In this document: positions 43,501-56,800 of the stretch, piece after piece | Layout: each line of letters opens with the position of its first letter | Position numbering within the stretch: position 1 is the stretch's first letter | From: Hydrangea macrophylla | Taxonomy: Eukaryota; Streptophyta; Magnoliopsida; Cornales; Hydrangeaceae | NCBI GenBank assembly: GCA_033977485.1 | Contig: CM066988.1 | Span: forward strand, 8,287,501-8,351,500 | Direction of reading: 5' to 3' | DNA length: 64,000 bases | Notes under the pieces: model-generated | Database searches by the model: none | What the model was told of the DNA's origin: nothing | The model's input: the letters and a program-made list of their open reading frames with translations, nothing else | Position numbers and translations under genes: made by a program

Positions 43501-46500
43501 TGTTGGGTACAAGCCCTAACGCCCTTACGTACAGCTATAGGAACATCAAGATCAGAGTTAGACTCCATAGGTACAGTCATACGAGACTTACTAGAAATAT
43601 CAATATCAAAATCAGAGATAACCTTGGTCCTCAACACTTGAAGGAGATGTCAGTGGAAGAGTAAAAGGAGTGATCTCTTTATTCTTGGACTTACTCCATG
43701 TGCCTCTTGAATAAACCATCAACTCCTTCTCTTTTAATGGAGTATAAGCATCTTCTTTCTCCACATCCTTCCCAACCTCATTTTCTCCCTCAATTTTTTC
43801 TTGTTCCTACACTCCCTCAGTGGTAATATCCATAATTGCTCCCCCCGAAGCCAAAAGGACAGACAAAGGCACCTCTTCATACCACTGCTCCCCCTGAAGA
43901 GGTGACTCAAAAGTAGACTGAAAGTACGATTGGGATTCATGGAATCTGACATCCATGGAGACATACCATTTCCTTGAAGGAGGATGGTAGCACTTATAAC
44001 CTTTCTGGGTTGGACCCACAAAAACACACTTAATTGCTCGGGGTCTGACTTCCCACAAGTAGGGGAATGATTGTGAACAAAGCACATGCAACCGAAAATA
44101 CGCGGAGTTATAGGAAACAAAGATGAAGTGTCTGACAATACTTCAACAGGTGCCCTTTTGTTCAAAACTCGAGTTGGAAGGCAATTAATAAGGTATGCCG
44201 CCGTTAAAACAGCATCACCCCAATAGGACTTGGGAGCATTAACAGAAAACATTAAGGATCTAGCAATATCAAGGAGATGACGATTCTTGCGCTCCGCTAC
44301 CCCATTTTGCTGGGGTGTATCGGTGCAAGAAGTCTGGTGAATGATCCCCTGGGAGCAAAAATAAGCAGCAAGACCCGAATCAATATACTCACCCCCCTGA
44401 TCTGATCGTAAAATTTTTAAGCTAGTTCGAAATTGAGTGCACAGCATTTGATGAAATGCTTTGAAAATTGAGAATACTTCCCTCTATGAAGCTCTATGGT
44501 GTTTGCTCAATTCACAAGTTTCACAAAGGAAATCTGAAACACTTTTATTCGAGACTAATGAAGGAAACAAATGCTTTAGTAAATAAAAAGAAGGATGTCC
44601 TAAACGTCGAAGCCAAAGATGTATGTCTTCAGCTTTATTCTCAAAAACCACGGTATGATGTGCTAACGGCCCTCCAACATACAAGAGATAGAACCCACTC
44701 TCCTCCCTACCACTGCCAATCATCCTCCTCGTGGTAAGGTCCTGAAAAACACAATGAGAAGGAAAAAAGGTTACACTGCAGTATAAGTCTTGAGTGATAC
44801 GACTAATGGATAACAAATTATGAGAGAATTTAGGAATGTGTAGTACAGACGACAAAGGCAAGGATGGAGTGGCATGAATAGTACCCTTTCCGGAAATTGA
44901 AGAAAAGGTACCATCAGCAACACGAAACTTGTCATTACTTGAACAAAGCTTATACACAGAGAAATGTCAGAACATCTAGACATGTGATCAGAAGCACCAG
45001 AATCAATAATCCAGGAAGAGGAAGAATGAGACAAATGAGCTCTTGCGGAGGTGACTAAGTTACCTGAATGAGCAAATGAAGAGGAGGCACCTGTAGATGC
45101 AGTAGAAGCAGACGTACGACGAGCCATCAAGGAACGAAGAGCCTCCTCTACCTCTGAGGCAGTAAATAGTGCTGGATCGGAAGTGGATGTGGCCTGCTCA
45201 ACAGAAGGTAGGATCTAATGTTTTAGTATGCTGAGCACGATAATTACCTCCCTGCGAATGTCTCCCGCGACCTCCAGACTGTCCTGAACGGCCCCCTCGT
45301 CCTCCAGATGGACGGTCGTGGAGTCTCTAGCATGTTTCCCTGGTGTGATAGGACCGATTACAATAATCACAGAACTGTTTGGCTTTCTCTGAAAACCCAG
45401 ACTCAGTAAAAGAAGTACGGCCTCGGGATTGTTTGTTCCCATCTCTCTGGGGAACCGAGACGAGAGCAGATCTCTCGGTAGTAGTGGGAGGAAGCATGGC
45501 AGAACGTCGACTCTCCTCATTCTGTACATATGAAAAGGCCTCCTGGAGAGAAGACAAAGGATCCATCCCAAGTACACGACTACGAACAGGATCATACTCA
45601 GCATTAAGTCCCTCTAAAAACTTAAAGATCCTCTCTTCAGAAACAAGTTTATTATAGGCCACAAAATCGGTTGGACAAACAGGCTTATAGTCCAAGAGAT
45701 GATCGAGTTGTTTCCAACTAGTGGTTAGAGATGTGAAATACTGAAGAACACTCATCTCTCCCTGTTCCGACCGACCAATCGTACGCCTCAACTCAAATAT
45801 CTGCGCAGAATTGCCCTTTCTGGAGTAGGTGTTGGCCATAGTCTCCCAAATGTCTTGGGCAGTCGCCATGTCCAAAAAACCCACAGCAATCTCTGGAATC
45901 ATAGAATGACAAAGCCATGTCATGACAGTGGAGTTCTCATCTCCCACTTGTCATATGCAGCATCCTCAGTGCTAGGTGCCTTGATTCGTCCGTTGATATA
46001 CCCCATCTTCCCTCTGCCCTTAAGAGACATGATAACAAACCCAAACCAAGCCAGGTAGTTCTGACCATTGAAAAGAGAGGTAGTAAGCTTAACATACAGG
46101 CTCTCAAAGGGAGCAACAACAATAGTTTCACTCCTGAACTGCTGTGTATTCAAAGTGGACTTATCCGAATCCGACATCTTGAATCGACACGCAACAAATA
46201 CCCGCAACAATTGAAAAACAAAGAAGAAGAACTTGTATCAACGGAGATGCAGCCCACAATCGTAGCTTAAAGGCCCATACAGGATGCCAGAAAATTAATC
46301 ATCACTGATCAAGGGTCCATAAAAGGACCAAGAAACTAAGAGAAAAATTAAACCCCAATCAACTTGCTATCGGAAAAATGATGGTGAGGGGTGAAGGTTA
46401 AAAAGGTTCTTAGAAGGTGGCTCAAAGTGGTTTGGCAAGGGCTAATAGGGCATTAAAGGACCCTCGGCTAGGTGTGTGGGTTGAGCAGGGAGAGCCGAAG

Positions 46501-49500
46501 CCCTTAGGTGCTGCGCCTGAGGTTGCGAAGCCTAGGAGACTGCGGCTTGCTACTGGGTGCCCAGGGTGGGCTGCGACTTGGTGTTGCGAAGACCTAGAGG
46601 GCTGCAGCTTGCTGGTGGGTGCCCAGGGAAGGGTTGCGACTTGGTGTAGGGAGCCCTAAGGGGCTGCGGCTAGTTGGTGGAGGCCCAAGGGTGGGCTGCG
46701 GCTGAGTTTTAGGTGGTGGTTAGGTGGTGTTTTGTGGCAGTGGGAAGAGATCCCTCTTAGGGTTGCTCTGATACCATGTAGATTTAGATTAGGGCAACCA
46801 TAGGAGACAAATGAGTCTCCTGTATTTTATTATATGAAGAGGAAAAAGATATAATTACAATAGTACCCCTATCTATTACATAAGAGTAAGAGGAATAAAA
46901 TAAAATAAAATAAACAAGTCTTCTAACAATCCATACTATTTTCAACTGTTTAAATGAGATTAAAATCAGAGAGTATTTTCAGCTGAGAACATTTGGAAAT
47001 CTTAAAGAGAAATTTCTCTTATGATGAGAAATTTCTCTTAATAGTTTGACATCCTACCAAGCCTAAATCAATGGTGATTTTTCTTCTCACAAAAACACTA
47101 ATGAACCACCAGGTTTTACAGTAATTGAATTTTCACTTAACTTAACTTATAATAAGTGAAGTTTCACTCAAAATCTTCACTTAAAAACTAAAAAAAATTC
47201 ACTTCAAAATAGTAAGTGAAATTTCTCTTACTGTGAATTTCCAAATTTGCATAAATATGAAAACGACTCAAACAGATCCAGATTCAGATCTGGTTTGATG
47301 TGGTGATGGTGTTGGTGGTGGTGGTCGACGGTAGTGGTGGCGATGGTGTTGGTGGCGATGGCGATCTAGGTTTGTTTTGGTGGTGGTGGTGGTGGTGGTG
47401 GTGGTGGCCGGTAATGGTGTTAGTTGCTGTGGTGGTCGCCGGAGGTCACCGTGGAGGTCGCCGGAGTTCGCCGGTGGTGGTCGTCTGAGGTTGCCGAAGG
47501 TGGTGGATGGAGGTCAGGTAGGGGTGGTGGTAATGGTGGCCATGAGAGGATGAAGATGAAGTGGGGTAGTTTGGTAAGAAGAAAATGTTGAAATGGCCTT
47601 GAAGAGTGAAATGTTGATGTTGTGGACTAAAGCTAAAAAATAGGCTTGGACTTTTTTCCTTGTGGAGGTTATTGTTAATGGACTATCCTTTAAGTCAGAG
47701 CTGCCCAACCTTAGGGAGCCTAGTCCAAGCCTCCCTATTTTTTACCATAAACTTCTAAAAAGCATCTAAAATGAATGATTAAGAGAGTTTGTGTTAGTTT
47801 TTAAAATAATCTCCTTTCAGAGTAAGACATTTATTAAAAGGCTACAAAATGGAGATTTTAGCTTTTTAAACAATCAATTATAGGTGATTGTTGGCGGCGA
47901 AAAAGGTATCCCAAGCGGGCTCTAATAAGCATTAAAAAGTGTTTAAACAAGTGTATGTAGTACCTGCTCATATGTGAATGCAACTCGTTTGTTGGAAGAC
48001 CCAATGTCTATTCTTTGAGGGTTTCCTCTGAAAACAGAAAAGCATATTTAATTTAAGTTTGAAAAATCACAATTGAACAGCAAAAATACAAAATAGAATT
48101 CTAACTTTTTGCGAACGAACAAATATGTAGACAACAAAAGCATCAAACTAAAACTTCGCGTGACAAAATTATAATAGTCTGTCTAGGAGTGTTATTGTTT
48201 CAGGTTTCCGCTTTTTTTCAAAGTTTGATAACCAAAACAGTAACTTCAAGAAGAAATTGTTAATTCACAAATTAATAAGGGTAAAATACAATGGCCTGAC
48301 TCCCTGAGGTATTTGACAATTACCTTTGAGGGTTGTATTTTTATATCACTGACCTCCCTTCTTGTAAGTCAACTACCAATTTTCGGTTAAATTTTGGGGT
48401 AAATTTTCTAAACATCGACTACTTTACTGTATCAAATTCAAGTTCAAAAAAAGAAACAGAGAAAAAAATACCCAAAATAGAACAAAATTAAATAAAATAA
48501 ATTCCTCTCGATGCCTATAAGCATATTTTACAAGCAAATTTATTAACATCATGAGTAGATGTTTTAGATTTAGAAATTATACTGTATTTCACAGGTAAAC
48601 TGAACAACTTTGGGACAAAATTATTCAAAATTACTACTTCTCTATGTTTAAGAGAAAAATATTCTCTTCACAATGTACAGACTTCGTAGATTTAAAGATC
48701 ATAATTCATTTCAAGGGTAAATCTCTAATTTTGCATCCACCGTTGACACTGCTAGGGCTCCATCTCTGAAGGGTATGTCAACGTAATTTTTAGAAAATGC
48801 GAGGGAGGTCCCTCTATTTTTCAAACACCTCAAGGAAAGTCGGTGAAATTTACCATTAATATACCCATGTTATCGTACAAATACCATGGAGTGTGGGTTA
48901 TAGAAGTAACATGGTCATAGTTGCTTTACGTGAGATGTTTCAGACACAATAGCCAATCAATCCTGACAAAACAATAAAATAACTTTGGCCTTTTCCGAGA
49001 GTGGGGAAGGTATGAAGTAGTTTAAATCAATAGGGGACTTGGTGAGCTTTTGACTAACATTAGATAGAGATCCATCTAGACAGGTTATCCTCCTTGTCAC
49101 CACCTTAAGATTAGAAACTCTTGATCTGCATTTTTTAATCTACTTTCAACAAAAAACAACCCAACCTTAATGACAGATGAATCGCGTAGCATATCTGAAA
49201 CCAATTTATAAGACCGGAGCATACCTAACATCTAGTTCTGGTATTTCAAATCAGTTAGAACTCTATTGTGGTATTGTTTAGTGTTTACCCAAAGCAAAGT
49301 TCTATGGTAATTGTGGGTACTGCTACCTGACAAGCGTATTCATAACTAACACGTGTCCACTTGTCACTCTCGAAGAATCCCACATACAACGCCTAAAAGA
49401 CAAGAGCGAAACCCTAAGATATCATCTTCAGGGCGCCGAAAAAGGACAAATCCACAATACTTTTCACGTATAATGTGAACCACCCTCGGTAATATTCAGC

Positions 49501-50776
49501 TCAGATAGATCACGCTTGGGGGCAGGTCTTGGTGCAAAACTATACCACGACATGGTCATTCCAGACCATGGCGCGATAAAATCTCTCTCTACCTCAACGG
49601 GAACTCTCAGGTTATGTGGCTTGACTGGCTTAAGAGCAGAGCTTGCTTAGGAAGGTCGCGACGGTCTATTCCGCGATACACTTCCTAAGCCTTTCTAAAG
49701 GTCGGTGAGACTATCTGAAATAACTCTCTAGTTTACCGCGAGGACATTCCTTGTGTCGTCTCCGGACGACACGTGGCATTTTGGTACGCCTCAATAGGAA
49801 TGAGCCACATCAGCTGCGCTCATTCCTTGGCACATGTCCCGATTGCTATAAATAGGAACAGTACCCTCAGAGGTGACAAACACATGATTTTTCAGAGACA
49901 CACTCAGAGAGAATTTCAGATATTATTCCATTGAGATCTGTGCATTTATGAGCTCACTGTGAATATTCCCTCACACGTATGTGCTCAACCAGTAAGTGCA
50001 CAGGTTTCTCTCGGAACACTTCCCCCACTCACTGACCCTTAGTTCGTCTCTCTTTACTCCCTTCCCACTTTCCTCCGAGACTCCCTTTACACATCATCGA
50101 CTCTCAGATTGCTACTCTCTTACGAACTCATCTATCTCATCACACTCTATCTCACTCAAACCTACACCTACAGTAATCAAAGAGAATGTGTTTTAAGTCA
50201 CCAATTGCTACAAAAGTTTAAGCTCTTAAAGAATCGGCCCAAATCTATGTAGCATTGATGCAGACATGGGGACCCGGTATGATAAGATATAGACACGGTG
50301 ACAAAAAAAATCTGAAGAATAGAGGATACATACACAGCAAGGACATGGAGAATAAAAAGTTTTTTTAATGTTTAAGTACACAGTATACTACACCATGTCC
50401 ACTCCCATTTCCTAAATTTTCAAATGAACACATTATTTTATTTCCCATGTTATTATATTAAAACTTACACCTCAAAATAAAATAAAATAAAATTTCAGAT
50501 GAACCAACTTGTCGTGTACACACACCCAATGTTCGTCCATGTCGGACTACGTCACTGGCATGTATCTGATGAAAAAAAAATTGTTTAAGACACGTTTTTT
50601 TTTGGCATGACAGTGCATGTTCGATGAGTGTCGGTGTCCGACACATGTCCAACACAGACACCCAATTGCAGTTCTGTGCTACATAGGAACCAAGTAAGTG
50701 ATACAGAATCCAAGTTTACCATTGGGGTAGTGAGTTAGAATTCAATGTGTTCAAAGCAAGAACAATGTGAAGTGCC

Positions 50777-50833
<57 letters not shown>

Positions 50834-53800
50834 AAGGGCGAAGTAGTAACAAAAAGGAGAGAAGAAAAGAAGAGAAGGACAAAGAGCATGTGCAGAAGCC
50901 TAACATCCTTCGACCTGATGTAAAACCTCAAGGTGGATAAAATGATTACTTGCTTAAATCATATGAGCATACGAAAACAGATAATGCACCAATACTTTTT
51001 AGCTGTGTATATTTGGTTTGAGTCTCTCCCTTAAGGTTACCTTGGCTTTTAAACACTGGTGTTCTCGTTAATAAAATGAATTAGGACTGTACTCTTAAGT
51101 CTGCTGAAGCTTATATACATGGTTGCGCCCATTCTCTAACAGCGGCTTTCGGAGTAACTAGTGACTTAATGTTCTGGTATGCATATTTGCACTTAACAGG
51201 TTTTCTCCATTATGATGGAGTTTGATTACTTAGTTTGTTGGCTCTTCATGTGCAAGACATGGTCACACGGTGTTGAAGCTTGACATACATTTATGGGCCC
51301 ATTCTCCAAAAGCTTAAGCTTTAGAGTAACTCATGACTTAACTAAGTCACTTTGGACAATTCCTATAGATTTGTCAATTTTTAAAGATCATGAGATTCAA
51401 AGTACATTCATGAGTCATACAAAGATAGAGAAAAGGAGAAACTTTAAAAATTACTAAACCATCATCTCCATGAAGCACATCTACGGGATATGATACCATC
51501 CCAAAGACCTCTATAAATTCACACAGAGTAAAGAGATGTATCTCTTATATACTTTCGGTGCCAGATAAAACTGTAAAATTAGAATTTTACGTGTACCAAG
51601 GCATTAAAAAAGAGATATTGGTTCTCACTTTTCAAAAGCTATTAACTTTTTCCATGCCATCCATTGCACTTCTTCCTGTGAACATGACAATGAATTCAGT
51701 TACACCAAATCCATGGGCATATATATGTATATATATATACGACACACAACATCCATGTAAAAAAATATGGGGCTAAATGATTGGTGTTGATTAAATTGAA
51801 TGTTTGGCACTGTGGCACAGAATTTCAAAGCTTTTATGCAACTGAATTCATTAAATCCAAAAAGCTTTTGGTACACGTTCTAAATACTAGTCCATATTTT
51901 AAGCTTCCTAACACATAGAAAGCTTCAAGCCTAAACTTTTCTTTGCTCAATGTGGATGGCACTCTCAATCATTGAGCAAGCTATAAATAACAAAGAGACG
52001 TGTGAAATTCATGTGTTTGTTTTACTCCATTCTCTCATTATCAGACATGACATACCCACTAAAATTCTTCAATAATAAAACTGACGAGCCTCATAGTATC
52101 CCTGAAAGACCATCATCAAACACTAAATATATCCCATTAAAGTGTTTCCGCATACATAAAAATAAACACAAAAACCAAATTTACAATACAAAAGAACACA
52201 CAAATTTTAGGATTAAAACCAAGAAAGCATGAATTTTTCTAAACGGGTGAAAAATTCGCATCGGATGCATACCCAATGTAGGGGGCGAAAGAGACGGCAC
52301 TCCGGTGGCTTTTATATAGTTACGACTCCGTAAAAGTATATGTTTTAATTTTTTATACGAGTACCCCCGCAGCCACATCATATGTTTTGGGGAACTGAAG
52401 AATCCCCAGCACCTGTATCAAAATCCGCATCGGATGCATACCCAATGTGGGGGGCGAAAGAGACGGCACCCTGCAGCACTCGGGTGGCTTTTATATAGTT
52501 ATGACTCCTTAAAAGTATATGTTTTAATTTTTATAATTGAAGAATCCCCAGCACCTGTATCTCTGTATCCCCACACCGGTGCTTCCTAGATTAAAACTCT
52601 CATTTAAAAAATAAATAAATAAATAGTAATAATAACAACAACGACAACTTAACAAGGAAAATGGTATAATTAATCTGTCAGCTGTAAATGTAACAAATGT
52701 GTCAAGCATCACGTATAAGCACAAACGTGCATACACAGGCACGCAAACACAATTACGCACAAGAACGCGGCACAGCACAAAAGAAACAAACTAGGCAGAG
52801 ATAAATCAACATGTCTGTGCCCTTTCTACATCTTTATACCCAAACCAGAATAGTAAGGGACAGTTTGAGAATGCTTAAAGCAGGGTAAGGTTCAGACCCA
52901 ATCTCACTTTGATCTAGTTTATACCAATACCAGTATTGTTTTGGTTTGATTAAGAACAAATCCTTGGTATAGTTTTAAGTCAAGTATGGACTTTTATTCA
53001 ATAAAAAACAGCTACACAGACACCGAATATTTAAACCGGTTCTTTTCTTAATAACGAGACCGGTCTTGTATAACCCAAATAGCCTTCTAAGAAGTGAGTT
53101 TATATAGGGCCTCCATTCCAGGTCAGTAGAATATAAATGCTCAAGAATTCACACTTCACAGCGAACACAGCCTAACATACGAACAGTCCTCAGAAAATAG
53201 CATCAAAGAAAACAATACTAGAGAGAAGATATTGCCTTGTAAGATCCAGATGGTGGCACAGCAAGCATATTCCAATCAATTTCATCAACATATTTCTTCT
53301 GCTCTCTGAAGACAGCCCTGGCACTATTATATTTTGGTTGGTATTCAGATAGCAATCCTTTTGCCTGCATTAAATCACACCATATGATGCATGTTTTTTT
53401 ATACTCGTGGTCGGGTATTCTTACACAAATAAGAGATGTACATATAGATATATATATATGTACTGCACACAATCTAAAAATGTTTCTCATAGCTCAAATA
53501 TAGTAGTCGAATTGAAACAACATAACTTGTAAAAAAAAAAAGAAGCCCAAAATCTCATAATTCATCATTCATGTGCTTTTCAGAACACTAGGAGCTGTTT
53601 CGAATGACTTCTTAAACGCTACTTTGCGCCCAAATGCACTTTGGGGAGACAAACCCATATATTAGCATGTTTGGATTAGTATTAGCAAGCAGTTTAGAGC
53701 CCCAGAAGCATGTGTTGGCTGAAGCAGGTCCAGATCAGCCCAGGCGTGATGCAGAAAGCAAACTCCTAAAAGTGTAACTATACAAGGAAACTCGAAGGGC

Positions 53801-56800
53801 GAAGCAAGAATCCTTCAAAACATAGTAGTAGGATCAAGGAGAATCCTTCAAAAACTGTGAAAAAGTTAATCCAAACATGTAATTGGGTTATCAAACACAC
53901 CATATGTGTACTAAAAACACATAGGGGGTGTTTCAAACATTGTTGTGAAATCGTGAACATCTGATGTGCCTGAATAAAGAATCGTGAATCGTATCGACCT
54001 GTGAATCGTATCGACCTGTGAATCATATAATTCACTTTTTTTAGAAAATGAACAACTATATATATGTACATGCTATATTAATATTGCAGTACATGTATCA
54101 TCTTAAAATGATCATAATATCAACTCGAGTTTCATGTAATGTGAATGCTCAAAATGTTATAACTTACAAGTATTCTACCTAAAACTTAAAACTCAAAAGT
54201 TCTCGATTATAAATCGTGAATTGTATTGAATCAAGAATCAAATGGGGTTGTATGAAACCCGAATCAAATCTTAAAAATAGATTCGTGGGTTGACCAATTC
54301 TAACAACTTTCCAAGAACAAATAAATGCAATAAAAGTATGTTCTTGAGATGTCCATAGAATTCAAGTAATGACTAAAAATTGACAAATCATTTTTTGTTT
54401 ACAGTTCATAATTTCGATTATCATTGAGAATCATAAATGTGATATTACCAGGGCTCGACTGACAGAATTTTCAAAATTCTCATACTCCTTCCATAGCTGC
54501 TCAACATGGTGTGTAGGAGTAACTACAGCTTTTTGATATGCTTTCCTCACAGCAGTCATCCGCTGTGACTCTTCTTGTGTGGTTTGAGCCTGCACCATCA
54601 TCTCGTAAGAATGCCAAAAGAAAACAATGAAAAGAAACCCAAAGGGTAAATGCATGCTGCACCCTTGAACTATACACCAATTTGCAAATTGGCCCCTCAA
54701 TTTAAGGACAATTATAGTGACCTTCCACATAATGTGTTCCCCTTACTTTTTAAAGCAGAAGCTGACGGAACGCTGACATTGCAGTTGGCCAAAAGATTTA
54801 AGGGATCAAACTTCTACACTTAGAAGATGAGGGCTCAAACTGCTAATTAGATATAGTTTAAGAGTGTAAAATGCATTTCACCCAAACCCAAAATGAGCAC
54901 AACGGAGCAAGCATTCCACAAACCGGCAATGACTTTAAGAAGGTGACGTATTCTATCCATACAGGCCCTGACGCAATATCTGCTCCTGTTAGTTCAAAAG
55001 TGGCAGATATAAGCATAAATAGACCACTCTGGTTCAAAACTTCAACTCCGCTTACACAGTTGATATTAAATTGCCAAACTAGAACAAGCACAGAGAAAAC
55101 TATCACACATACTCATCCCCACTGGTTAATTCGTGTTTAAGAACCTGTTTGGTTCAGCTAGTAAAGTAATCACTTTTTGGAAAAAGAAATTTTTTAAACT
55201 ATAAATTGGAAATTTTGGTTTTGCTAATTTTTTGCTTTAAAAAGGTATTAGAATTTTAAAAAGCTGTGAAAAGCCTAATCTAATGGTCACAACTTTTCAA
55301 ACAATTACTTATAAGTGATTGTTGGCCCAAAAAAAGCTATCCCAAACGGGATCTAGCATGGGTATGAAATTAGTTTAGGCACTAATTCAACATAAAGAGT
55401 CGTGCTGATGCATTCTGTAGAAGCATCCTAGAATTAGGGGTTGTGTCAAGTTTGCTAGCGAGGTTAATGTATGTAGCTCTGTGTGTGTGTGCGACAAAAG
55501 ACAGTTTATGAGATTCTTATCCCCTATACCAACCTAGACCAAGAACAACATGGTACCAATTCAAAGTAAACTTTGCTGATACGTAGGACCTCAAAATAAC
55601 AGGGTTAAGGTATGCCTTAGGATATCAAGCAAATGGACAACAAAACATCGAATCAATTACATGAGGAGGGAGTCCAAGGGACAATCATGAAGCTTGATAC
55701 ACATTGTTGGGCCAATTCTCTAGTAGCTTAAACTTTTGGAGCAATTAGTAACTTAACTACCTAAGATTTCATCAACTGAAAGCTGTCATCATAAAACACA
55801 TATGATGGGAAATCTTCCCAAATACATGTAGCAAAATCATCAAACAGATAAAAGTCGTCACTAATACGGGTAGCAGAATCATCAAATAGACAAAGGCTAA
55901 AATTTGAACCTACAAATACGAAATTGGTGATAGGAAATTTCTCTCCTCACATCAGTCTATAATCAAAAAGGTTACTTGTTATGGTATGTCATTGACCAGT
56001 ACAAACACTAACTAAGGAATACCACTGATACGATTGTGCGGCGCCATCTTCAATTATTTCATTTTAAACGAGCCTCCGGAAACATTACAAAATTTTCTTG
56101 ACCAAGCACCCCCGATACATGATCATTTTGAAACCAGATTTGTATGATACAATGCTTAGAGAGTCAATTGTTCGGATCTATATATACTTTACTTCAAGTA
56201 ATAAATCTCAGAGTTCCTCATTATTTTGCCCTTTTATCATATTTTTTACACTTTCGGTGGGAAAAAGAAGTAGTTTTGTTGCAAATTGCATTCACTATGT
56301 GTTTATGAGAAGTAGTAATCAAAAGAGAAAAAAGAAAGTGAATAAATTTCAGGAAGGCATAAGAAGGAACACACACCAAGATAGCTGAGCATAAAATCAA
56401 AAGCTTTCCTAGTCTCTTCCTGACCGTCTACACCCTTCTTTTCATTGACTTTCCTGATGAAACGAATGTAGCACCGCCTACAAAGCCAATTTTGCAAAAG
56501 AAGAAAATTTTAATAAAGTAAGTGTTCTCATTTCAAAACAAGCAAAAACACACGCATAGAATGGGATTGCCTGGTAAAGGAGCCACAGTACAAGGAAATG
56601 AAATTGAAATCTAAAGGCTACAAGTTGTAATTTGAAAAAATGATGCAAAGCAAACTCTAGTAGAAAGTGAAACTCCCTAATTATTTCTCTATCTCCAAAC
56701 TACACAAGTCACATCCTTTTCAATTTAACGAACAAAAAAAGTTGCTTTTCCAAATGGAAAATCTAAACATCATAAATTTGTGTGAAATCATGCTGCACAT

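Larger units (their letters stand above)
41265..47700. repeat. Possible inverted-repeat element split by Copia C (intron 9)
   Basis: 41400-41480 carries 'ccacctccggcgacctccgg' and the right side at about 47430-47480 carries the inverse ('ggaggtcgccggagttcgcc'). Further out, 'cccatggactaaaatac' on the left resembles the inverse of the right side ('ggactaaagc'). This suggests a DNA element with long degenerate inverted ends, interrupted at 41781-46928. Boundaries and target duplication are unclear. Confidence 0.4.
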
